From positions 31,102-51,174 of the forward strand of contig BLXT01000942.1 in the NCBI GenBank assembly GCA_019648995.1: a DNA stretch of 20,073 bases, given 5' to 3'. The notes beneath the pieces are model-generated. The model did no database searches. It was not told where the DNA came from and saw nothing but the letters and a program-made list of their open reading frames with translations. Below are positions 9,801 to 17,259 of this stretch, piece by piece. Source of the stretch: Plakobranchus ocellatus (Eukaryota > Mollusca > Gastropoda > Plakobranchidae). Each line of letters opens with the position of its first letter. The stretch's first letter is position 1. The translations under genes were made by a program, and so were the position numbers.

Positions 9801-12800
9801 TACATTGAATTTTAAATAGGAAAACATTCTGGTAAATGACCATAAACTCTGCTATCTGGGTGGCCATTTCTAAAATCCTGTGTGAATGCTCCTTGTAGTT
9901 GGAGAAATTGGACATTCTCGTTTCATCCTATGGTTTGATCCAATATTACCATCCATCATATACTATTTAACAATTTAATGGTATTGAACATTATCATGCA
10001 TATACATGTTATCGATATGGACCAATTATCTGTTCAGGGTCAATTATATTTTCAATCCACTATAAGAGAACTGAGTAACCCTTTCTCTCTCGATATGTCA
10101 TGGGGCATCACGTTCCTCCTGTAACCATGAACCCGACTCTATGCCATTGATGCTTGTGGTCATTGCATAGGGATGTACATGTAGTGTTTACTTGCAAATA
10201 ATGAAGGAACATTAAAGGGGTGACCTTGCCTCAGGTGTGCAGTGTGACCTTTGTGCTCCTAGCAATCTTCTTATGGTAAGGATGCAGAAGCCACTGTTTT
10301 GCATCCAAGGATACTTTCACGTTATTTCATTCTTTGTTGACTTTATTGCTCATGATGGACACGAGTCTATTGGGATTTTATGAGATGGATTGATTCAATA
10401 GATCCAAAACCCATTAATGTTTAAGCATACAATCTAGAATTTTGTGATCTCAACACAAAAACTGGCATGTTTTCAATCAAGATCATAATATTTCATGCAT
10501 TAAGGTCATTTGCAACTGACAAGCATTAAAAAGAAAAAAAAAGTCAAACTTCCAGCTTGCAAATCCAATTTTATTCAGCAGGCCAAAGACTTTCTTGTCT
10601 AATTTGAATCCTTTGATTAGTCCCATATAATCAGTTCTTAGACCTTAAAATCTCATAAGACTCCGCATATTTGTATGTAAAAATTATTTGTTAGTGATGT
10701 CCCTTGTACAATTCCAAGAAAAAGAGAAACATAGGCATTGCTCTATTGAGTTTTTGAAGTATGTAAGAGTGCCGAGCTAGAAATCTGATCTAAATTTTGA
10801 ACAGTGGAATCATTGGTTACAAGCAAAGTTGTTACCAGTATCAAGAAATTGGGTATTGGGGCTGTTGGTGGCACAGTGACTAGTGAGTCTGCCCTGAGAT
10901 CTGCAAGGGCCCTTTTATAGCGGGTCCGAGCCATGTCACCTGTGCTACGACCTGACACAGAGCCTGAAAGCCTGAGATCACCTTTTTGTGGACTGGCTAT
11001 ATACAAAAACCAAACAATCAAGCTATCAATTTTATCGCAGATTAATCTAGACATTCATTTAAATTCAATACCTGGCTTGGACATAGATGTGCACTTATAT
11101 GGAACTACTTTTAAATGTATTGATTTATCCAAAGGAAAATATCTCTAAGCTCCAGTTTCATTCAGTCTTGATCTAAGTCACTTGATGTTTGTGTGACTGT
11201 GTAGTTAGGTCTAATCTAGATATTGTCAGGTTGAAATGTATAGGCTCTAGATTAAGGTGAACTGAGGTCTCTTTCTAGGATCAATGTTATATTCTTACAT
11301 ATATTTTTACAATAAAACAGACAACAGTCAATGCTAACTGAGAGGAAAAGACATTTGCACACCAGCAACAAAAAATGAGTAAAAGGTAGGCAGAGTGGGA
11401 TGAGTGAACGAATATGATGAAATTATAGAGATTAGGCCTAGCTTTTTTCAGAAAAGGGGAAGGCCAAGAAAGGAGTGAAAGATGTTAAATAACATGAAAG
11501 ATATGATTCAAGATTTACTTAGACTGTTAGCAAGAGATTTAGACCTGGTGTTTAATTCTTTCGTCTATCTTCTACTTACCTGTCCAGATGTGGAAAGTGT
11601 GAATCTACAGTTGAGCTTCCCTCCTGCCTCTGAAGATGATATTTTGAAGGAGCATGAGAAAATTCTTAGCCAGCACCCAAACATAAAAGTGGCTATTATT
11701 GGTAATGCACCACTTTTTGATCTCTCTGTCAGTATATCAGCTATCTCTCTCTTCCTCATCTTTGTCTCTGTCTCTTTCTGTCACAGTTTCCTTTTCTGTC
11801 TCTTTGTCTGTCTGTCTTTCTCTCTCCCTCTCTGTGCTCAGTCTGTCTGTCTCTCTCCGTTCTTTCTGTTGACTGTCGCTTCTTTATTCTCTGTATATAT
11901 CTTCGAACTCTGTCTCTGTCTGTGTCTGTCGGTCTGTATTGTGTTTAATGTTGCTTCAATTTATATGTGCTCTGGATCACTGTCTGTCTCTTTCTCTCTC
12001 TCCCTCCTTATCCTGTCTTCCTTCCATTTTCTCTCTTCATCTCTTAAAAACTGATTGCAATGTTTTTTTCATGTTTTTAACAACATCAGGCTTAAATGAG
12101 AGTGATAATTCTATTTTTTTCACCATGAAATAGGATTAACTTAAAGCTGGAATACTGTCAAATTGCAAGAATTCATATTTTAACTTCTTTTCCATACTTA
12201 AATAAAACTCTGTTTTGCATTCTTGATGAGGCTGCTCACCTGCCCTTTCCATACCTTCTCCTGTTTAGGATAATTGATAAAATTCAATTTGGATTGCACT
12301 TTAAAGAAGAAGTTTCAATTTAACTAGGATAATGATCACACAGACAGACAGACAGACATTCCTATATTTAATGCTTAGTGCCCTTGCTTTGGTAGGAGCA
12401 GACTTTGCCATGATTTTTAATAATGTAGCAATAACATTCTTTTCTTCCTTAGATCACATTACCAGCCCATCATCTATAATTATGCCTCTCAAAAGACTAG
12501 TTGACCTTTGCCACAGCCATGGGGTCAAGGTTATTGTAGATGGAGCTCACTGTCTAGGTCAGCTTCCTCTGGACCTGGAAAACCTTGGAGCAGATGTTTA
12601 TACAGGTGAGCCTGTAACAGTGATATAGAGAACACTTATCCTTTTTGTCACCAAAGTCATTGAAGTCATTTGAAATCCAGAGCTATCAATTTATTTGGAG
12701 GTGCTCTTTTATATTTTAAAGAACTTGTTCTGCCAAAATGATTGAATTTATTTTGAATCTAGTGTCTGTCCTTCCAAAGACTTTAATTAAAGCAGCTTTT

Positions 12801-15800
12801 ATTGCACTTTTCTTTTTCAGTGTTCCCCCTCTCTCTCATTTTTTCTGTGGTTTAGTCATAAAATCATGGCCTTTTTTATTCAGATTCCTGCCTTTGAAAA
12901 GGATGGCCTTTTACTGCAAAGCCTGCCTAAAATTGGACATATTGATGGAGAGGATAGGGGAGATAAAAAAACATGGCAACTAATGTGCTGCAATAACTCA
13001 AAGTGAAATCTCAAATGAAGAACCCTATTTTTTTCCGTTCATCCTCTTCTTGCTTTTCTTCTGAGATAATTTTTGTGGAACAAGTCTTTAAAGCATTGAT
13101 TTAAAACCATATAGTCTATTGCATTTAGGCAAGGTCTGCTGAATGCGGAAATTAGTTTATCAAATATGCAGACTAGCTTAGGTGCAGTTGCGTAAAAATA
13201 GTTTTATGAAAACAAATCATCGAAAAGTAAATTTTAAAGATAGGAATAAAAAAAATAGGTTCATCTGTATAAGGACAAATTCTAATTGCAGCCATTGTGT
13301 GCTGCATTTCTATCAAGCTTTCTATCAAACTATTTCAGAACAGGGCTCTGAGTAACTGCCTGTTAATAATCTGTTCTAATTGTTCCACATTACTTCTGCC
13401 GCAGCCAATGCACATAAATGGTTGTACACGCCGCGAGGCTGTGCCATTCTGTACCTGAGTAAAGAAAGCCAAGCCTGGGCCCAACCTCCCAACACATCCT
13501 GGCAGATTGGACGGTCTCTGGACAAACAGTTTTTCGATCAGGGCACCCAAGACCATATTCCAATGATATGTTGCAAGCATGGACTGGAGTTTTACCAGGC
13601 TGTTGGTGGAATGGTTCGTGCAGACTTGTTTTTTTGGATGCTTCGCTTGCAAAAAAAAATAAGATGGAATTTCTATTTAAACTTATGTCTTATTTGAGGA
13701 GAGTTTGTCTATAAGGTCTCAAGACATAGACCAGTCCTAGAAAGTAGTATGTTGCTTGTAAAACGCATGATAAAAATAAAATTTAGGTTGTTTTTTTTTC
13801 CCTTCTTTTAGATTTTTTTTTAAAAAGTGAAAAACCAACACCTTGCATCAAAATTAACATAGCCGATTCCAGTTTTTAAATCATTGCCAAGTTCACAAAA
13901 AGAAGGTTCAGGCTGTTTCAGTGATTAATAATGTTCAAGATGCAATGTCTGACTTATTTTGACTGGACTCAAGAAAACCATGGGGGAAATGTGTGATATT
14001 TATAATATTTTCAAATAAGTTTTTTTTTTAAAACTTCGAATTTTTACACATTATGGCTTCAGTGAATGAGAAATATTAAGGTAGATGAATACGCAGTAAA
14101 AAGATCAAAGAATTTAAAGAAATCTTGGGGTTTTTGATTTGACCCAGGTCCAAATGAGGAGTTGCAATTCACTGTTAGGACTGTTTGTTGCAATACATTT
14201 TTCTCTCACAATTATTGTTAGTAAGAGCCAGATACTGCCAGTTCAATTATTTTAAAGATATGCAGCATTGCTACAAATTGAGGTGCTTTACAGAAAAATC
14301 AACCATGGAGAACTTGGTAATATGTATTCAAAAGGCGATCAATCACAGACTGAAGTATGTCACACATTGCAAGACTCTACTAAAGGTTGTAAGAGAATTT
14401 GGATGTAAAAAGTTGATGATTCTGACAACTACACCAATGTATACTACACTTATTCCTGCAGCTAAATCTTTCATTTTGTGGTTTCGCTGCACAAATTCTC
14501 AATTCCTAGCTTCCCTATAGGACTGAGATCAAGACTTATTCGTAAGATAGAGGTTTCTTCAAAATTCTTTGATTTTCTTATTGTGCAGTTTTTTAATGTT
14601 TCGACTTCTACAATTGCCATAATACAATCTGCATCTTTGTATTAATGAGTTCTATGGGCCTATTTGGCAACTCAAGTAATTTTGAGATCAAACTGCAAAT
14701 TTTGCTTATTGGGATTTGTCATAATAATTTTAGCTCAACTGCACACCATTCTCTACAGTCCACTATAAAGATTTTGGGAGAAACATAACAACAAAAAATT
14801 TAAAATAATTCCTAACCTTTTACCTTTTTGTCACCCTCCAGCCTTCTCTAATCAAAGAAATTTTTGTAGCAGAGTCCAGTCTCTGATGTGCATTATTGAC
14901 CCTAAATGGGAAACAATTAACTACAAGAGTAAAAACTACCCACTTCTGTAGTCAAGAACTTTCCTGAGGCAGGCTATAGAATTTCTGTAAATTAAACATT
15001 GAAAGTTTACTTCTTTACTTTAAATTTTTTGTTTGATCTGCGTGATATGGACTCCAGCTCAACTCATTTTGTGGACGACTAGACATTTTTTTTGTTTGCC
15101 TAGAAAATGGGAGTAAATCATAAATTTATTGTGTTCTAAGAGACCATCAATTCTTCCCACTACCATAAAAACAATGCATGTTCGTTTGGTAAATATTCTT
15201 CACATTGTCCCTTCTATAAAACAGGACCAAATAGTCAAATACACTCGTACCTTGGCCGATGAAGCTGTGAAGCTGATTGAGGCTGAAGTGGGACTCAAAC
15301 CTGCTGCTCTTCCGAAGTCAATGGAAGCACCAAACTTACGCTTGTTGGAATTTCCCCCTTTGAAAGAGTTTCCTATTAGTTCAGTAAGTGATTACAGTAT
15401 TTTGTTGTTGATAATTATTTTCTTCATTTTCACTTTGTTTTGTTACAAATGCTGTGTCCAAAAGTATGCTTATGATCATAGATTAGGATTACAAAAGAGG
15501 TACTACATCTAGATATGTGACCGCAATTGCAGAAATCAGAGAAGAAGGTATTTTTTCTTGAAGACTTGTATTGTTTTTGTTGTTCATATGCTGTTATCTG
15601 GGTGACTGGCCAATTACAAGCAATCACGAGTTCTTGCTTAAAGTTCAGGAAATTTTGTCAGGCTCATGTGGCATCCCTGCATATGCAGTTCCGCTAAAAA
15701 TAATCTATATCAAATAATTTTTAAAAGTTACTCTAACACCAGCACTCCATTTTTTTTGCCCTTCCCTGTCCCCCTACAATGTGTGTAGAACTATGGGTTA

Positions 15801-16499
15801 CTCTTGCATCTTTCTTTTGCAAATTTAAGATGTAAAAACTACAGCACAGAAAAGAAAAACCACATTTGTTGTTCAGTTTTATTGTTATAATAATCATATG
15901 TGGCTGCACACTTTATCATAAGGAGAATTGTGAGGATATCAATTGAGTTGCAGACTTACTTATGGTGCTATTGAGATGAAATGATAATAAGTGAATTTAA
16001 GAAATTTCAAAACCCATCATTTTTTGAGTTTTTTAAAAGTCATAAAATGCCAAATGCATAAATGAATTACGATTGCATGGAGTAAATTATGGATTGATAT
16101 TTTTACTGAGACATAAACTGCACTAACTCCTTGTGCTATGGCACTGGAAATAAGATAGGCATGTGATATTGTTTGGGATTTTTTACAAAATGTCTTTATA
16201 TTTGTCTAAAATAACTTACAAGAAAACAGGGCCAACCAGCATTTGTACTTACTGAAACATGTAGCACCAGTTAATAAAAAAAGCTAAAACAATGTATAAA
16301 TCTTATCACCCTCTTCCTTTTACAGGAAAATTTGTGGAAGCTACACAGAGCACTGTTTGGGGAGACGTCTGTGTTTAGTCTTATTGTGCCTGTGAGTGGT
16401 AAATTCTACCTCCGGATTTGCACACAGATCTACATGACAAGGGAGGATGTGGCTTCTCTTGTTCAGGTCTTAAAGGATTTCTTCAGCACTCAGGCCTGA
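6829..16499 (+). CDS. PLP-dependent aminotransferase class V, isopenicillin N epimerase-like (9-exon gene model)
   Basis: Joined coding exons are 6829-6847, 7478-7646, 8513-8655, 9266-9385, 11588-11701, 12453-12605, 13405-13613, 15225-15383 and 16326-16499. They total 1260 nt, or 419 residues plus TGA, which is typical for this family. All introns are GT/AG, with phases 1,2,1,1,1,1,0,0. Visible landmarks are FFNHGSYGAVPR (residues 44-55), LVRNATTAIN (104-113), GDALLRCTFTYGA (124-136), IVDGAHCLGQLPLDL with the expected pyridine-nitrogen aspartate D218, ANAHKWLYTPRG with the expected Schiff-base lysine K244, DQGTQD (284-289), and LRICTQIY with R392 as the likely substrate-carboxylate arginine. 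Family knowledge: relatives include bacterial CefD epimerase, EgtE-type sulfoxide lyases and plant cysteine desulfhydrase-like proteins. Substrate and reaction cannot be read from the sequence. I see no signal peptide, membrane segment or C-terminal SKL-type signal, so a soluble cytosolic enzyme is inferred. The CefD resemblance does not imply beta-lactam synthesis. Confidence 0.88.
6848..7477 (+). other. Intron 1 (phase 1, 630 nt), provisional
   Basis: GTAAAT donor and CACACAG acceptor. AT-rich with T-runs. The acceptor is preceded by T8 and a (TG)n/CACACA palindrome. It depends on the candidate exon 1. Confidence 0.45.
7478..7646 (+). CDS. Coding exon 2 (HGSYG motif)
   Basis: The acceptor CACACAG ends at 7477 and the donor GTAAGC starts at 7647. 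The exon enters in phase 1 and leaves in phase 2. It encodes residues 7-63, starting VPGNTPVDRH and including FFLRPDISFFNHGSYGAVPR, the conserved N-terminal signature of isopenicillin N epimerase-like enzymes. The open frame upstream of the acceptor begins only with GTG in a TG repeat, so the exon is internal and needs an upstream start exon. Confidence 0.9.
7647..8512 (+). other. Intron 2 (phase 2, 866 nt)
   Basis: GTAAGC donor and CTGCCTAG acceptor. AT-rich, with an A14 run near 7823. No other gene or repeat was recognised inside. Confidence 0.85.
8513..8655 (+). CDS. Coding exon 3
   Basis: The acceptor CTGCCTAG ends at 8512 and the donor GTATAA is at 8656. It encodes residues 63-111, with EYNREREVHPDFWFR and QLVRNATT. 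The family typically has an E..P..F segment after the HGS(Y/F)G motif and then an R-N-A-T-T segment near the cofactor phosphate site. The frame is uniquely fixed by the phase-2 entry and phase-1 exit. This exon was too short to stand out as a long open frame and was found by splice phasing. Confidence 0.88.
8656..9265 (+). other. Intron 3 (phase 1, 610 nt)
   Basis: GTATAA donor and TATCCAG acceptor. Nothing recognisable inside beyond AT-rich sequence. Confidence 0.85.
9266..9385 (+). CDS. Coding exon 4
   Basis: The acceptor TATCCAG ends at 9265 and the donor GTATGA is at 9386. Its first two bases complete A111, giving ATT-AIN across the junction (RNATTAIN). It encodes residues 111-151, including VVRSYPFAAGDALLRC and TYGAITNLCEDF. 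The 'GD.LL...YGA' pattern is the expected continuation of the class V aminotransferase fold in this family. Entry and exit are both phase 1. Confidence 0.87.
9386..11587 (+). other. Intron 4 (phase 1, 2202 nt)
   Basis: The largest intron. It has a GTATGA donor and TGTCCAG acceptor and contains SINE copy 2 (10858-11018). A stretch at about 10060-10330 is less AT-rich than its surroundings, with imperfectly repeated GTGACCTT motifs; I cannot assign it to any family. Confidence 0.82.
10858..11018 (+). mobile_element. tRNA-derived SINE, copy 2 (intron 4 of the aminotransferase gene)
   Basis: This full-length partner of copy 1 begins GGGGCTGTTGGTGGCAC. The A box is TGGCACAGTGA (10869-10879, last base decayed) and the B box GGTCCGAGCCA (10923-10933, decayed). 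It shares CCTGAGATCTGCA and the 3' body GCCTGAAAGCCTGAGATCAC with copy 1, and ends CTATATACAAAAACCAAACA. The box mutations suggest it is no longer transcription-competent. It lies in the sense orientation in the largest intron. Confidence 0.82.
11588..11701 (+). CDS. Coding exon 5
   Basis: The acceptor TGTCCAG ends at 11587 and the donor GTAATG is at 11702. It encodes residues 151-189 (starts DVESVNLQLSFPPASEDD, ends KVAIID across the next junction). The pattern 'lpfP..sedeil' followed by a beta-strand and a helix fits the family at this point. The exon is followed at once by a CT-rich low-complexity intron in which the frame stays open by chance, so the true end is the GTAATG donor and not the later stop near 12054. 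Confidence 0.87.
11725..12045. repeat. Pyrimidine-rich (TCTC/TGTC)n low-complexity tract
   Basis: Imperfect TCTC, CTGT and TGTC repeats over about 320 bases inside intron 5. The + strand is the pyrimidine strand. The serine/leucine/cysteine-rich translations are artefacts. Confidence 0.88.
12338..12358. repeat. (ACAG)n microsatellite
   Basis: Five CAGA units near the end of intron 5. They are complementary to the TGTCTGTCTGTCT tract at 11805-11817 in the same intron. Confidence 0.88.
12453..12605 (+). CDS. Coding exon 6 (PLP aspartate, VDGAH)
   Basis: The acceptor TTCCTTAG ends at 12452 and the donor GTGAGC is at 12606. It encodes residues 189-240, DHITSPSSIIMPLKRL through VIVDGAHCLGQLPLDL to GADVYT. 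D218 in VDGAH is the expected residue that contacts the PLP pyridine nitrogen. DHITSP is the conserved strand-loop preceding it. Entry and exit are both phase 1, matching exons 5 and 7. Confidence 0.92.
12606..13404 (+). other. Intron 6 (phase 1, 799 nt)
   Basis: GTGAGC donor and CTGCCGCAG acceptor. No recognisable element inside. The 81-codon open frame at 12738-12983 is intronic and has no domain. Confidence 0.83.
13405..13613 (+). CDS. Coding exon 7 (PLP lysine, HKWLYTPRG)
   Basis: The acceptor CTGCCGCAG ends at 13404. The exon encodes residues 240-309, with ANAHKWLYTPRGCAILYL holding K244, the expected PLP Schiff-base lysine. PPNTSWQ, DQGTQDHIPM and LEFYQAVGGM follow, all typical of the family. 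The end at 13613 uses a weak donor, ATG|GTTCGT. It is chosen because the family pattern stops at VGGM and exon 8 then continues in phase 0 with DQIVKYTRTLADEAV. The frame downstream of the donor soon runs into low-complexity residues and a stop. Confidence 0.88.
13614..15224 (+). other. Intron 7 (phase 0, 1611 nt)
   Basis: The GTTCGT donor is weak; the acceptor is TAAAACAG. AT-rich throughout. A 111-codon frame at 14185-14520 opens with TTG, contains no recognised family, and is regarded as chance. Confidence 0.75.
15225..15383 (+). CDS. Coding exon 8
   Basis: The acceptor TAAAACAG ends at 15224 and the donor GTAAGTG is at 15384. The exon is phase 0 at both ends. It encodes residues 310-362, starting DQIVKYTRTLADEAVKLI and ending LKEFPISS. 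The helix directly after the conserved GG and the following proline-rich strand ('LRLLEFPPL') match the small C-terminal domain expected in this family. Confidence 0.85.
15384..16325 (+). other. Intron 8 (phase 0, 942 nt)
   Basis: Consensus GTAAGT donor and TTTTACAG acceptor. AT-rich, with no element recognised. Confidence 0.83.
16326..16499 (+). CDS. Coding exon 9, C-terminal exon with stop
   Basis: The acceptor TTTTACAG ends at 16325. The exon is phase 0 and encodes residues 363-419, ENLWKLHRALFGE to LKDFFSTQA, then TGA at 16497-16499. LRICTQIYMTREDVASL corresponds to the family's C-terminal 'R-I-S-x-Q-x-Y-N..D...L' motif, so R392 is the probable substrate-carboxylate arginine. The motif's usual serine is cysteine (C394) and the usual asparagine is methionine (M399). 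Confidence 0.88.
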   Translation, partial: ENLWKLHRALFGETSVFSLIVPVSGKFYLRICTQIYMTREDVASLVQVLKDFFSTQA

Positions 16500-16890
16500 T
16501 GCTGATTTGCTTTTAGCAGGAATTTCTATAGCAGTGTCTGCTCAGTGCTAAAAGTGCCTCATCCCTGGTCCTTCCTTCTCCCTTCACCCCTCTCTTATTC
16601 TGTTCCAAAGAAGGGTGAGCGTGGAGGAGCAGATGGAAACAGATAGGATCTATTTAGTTGCTTAGTCCATTGCCTTTGTTTATCATATATCAATATATCT
16701 GAGTAATATGAGTAGGCCTATTCAGAATACTTAGTAGTCTTTATGTTCCACAGTTCTTCTGTCATTGCCTCAGGTTCTCCTTAGACTTTAACCAGATGTT
16801 TATTCCTTGGGAGAAGGCAGAGCTATGTAGATTATACCATAATAATACTAAAAATATTTTTAAAAAATGAATAATCAAGACATATTTCTA

Positions 16891-16896
16891 AATAAA
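16891..16896 (+). promoter_or_regulatory. Candidate poly(A) signal AATAAA
   Basis: First canonical hexamer after the stop codon (392 bases downstream). A genomic A26 tract begins 24 bases past it, at the distance where cleavage would be expected. Confidence 0.45.
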
Positions 16897-16920
16897 CATA
16901 TAAATATACTTTAAAAAATC

Positions 16921-16946
16921 AAAAAAAAAAAAAAAAAAAAAAAAAA
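16921..16946. repeat. A26 homopolymer
   Basis: Twenty-six consecutive A on the + strand, close downstream of an AATAAA. Confidence 0.95.
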
Positions 16947-17122
16947 GAAAGGTTGTATGAGAAGCCCTTTTATATTTATTTATTTGGTAATATAAAACTC
17001 TGGTTTTGATTAATGTACCGGTGCAGCCAAAAAAAAAAAAATGAGATGGCTTTAAAATGGATATTATGGAATTATTTTTTTCTAACCAAATCACACTCAT
17101 TTGAAGAAGTATTTTATAATCA

Positions 17123-17205
17123 GGTCAGGGCGCCGGTGTGGAGCTTGAATCCCAACAGAAGGGTCTCTGCAGAGCTTAGATTGGACTCACGTAGGAGTGA
17201 CATAC
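17123..17205 (-). mobile_element. tRNA-derived SINE, copy 3 (antisense, truncated)
   Basis: The reverse complement of this segment contains GAGTCCAATCTAAGC, CTCTGCAGAGACCCTTCTGT and GGCGCC in the same order and spacing as copy 1 (GAGTCC, TCTGCAGGGACCCTTCTGT, GGCGCC). By eye roughly three quarters of positions match over about 62 nt. The A-box side is poorly conserved and the 3' body after GGCGCC is missing. It lies downstream of the aminotransferase stop, in probable 3' UTR or flank. Confidence 0.58.
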
Positions 17206-17247
17206 GATTGTTGATATTTTATCCATTGATTTTAACAATTTTGTTTC

Positions 17248-17253
17248 AATAAA
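17248..17253 (+). promoter_or_regulatory. Alternative poly(A) signal AATAAA
   Basis: Second canonical hexamer, just beyond SINE copy 3. Its use would place the antisense SINE inside the 3' UTR. Confidence 0.35.
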
Positions 17254-17259
17254 TGAAAC

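Larger units (their letters stand above)
11702..12452 (+). other. Intron 5 (phase 1, 751 nt), CT-rich
   Basis: GTAATG donor and TTCCTTAG acceptor. The first half is a pyrimidine-rich low-complexity tract, and an (ACAG)n run lies near the 3' end. The frame of exon 5 stays open into it only because the tract lacks stop codons. Confidence 0.82.
16500..17122 (+). other. Probable 3' UTR and proximal flank
   Basis: Follows the TGA of the aminotransferase gene. Contains AATAAA at 16891-16896 and an A26 tract at 16921-16946. The mRNA end cannot be fixed without transcript data, because later AATAAA hexamers (17248 and 17389) are equally canonical. Confidence 0.5.

Noticed and set aside
10743..11054. 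103-codon minus-strand open frame
   Set aside because: Antisense reading of SINE copy 2 inside an intron.
11482..12054. 190-codon open frame, the longest in the window
   Set aside because: Only 11588-11701 is coding (exon 5). The rest is chance opening through intron 4 sequence and the CT-rich intron 5 tract.
13335..13652. 105-codon minus-strand open frame
   Set aside because: Shadow of exon 7 on the opposite strand.
14185..14520. 111-codon open frame in intron 7
   Set aside because: Opens with TTG, no family resemblance, and inclusion would break the well-conserved GGM-DQI junction between exons 7 and 8.
6829..16499. Beta-lactam biosynthesis gene cluster
   Set aside because: Only the CefD-like enzyme is present; no isopenicillin N synthase or ACV synthetase sequence is seen anywhere in the window.
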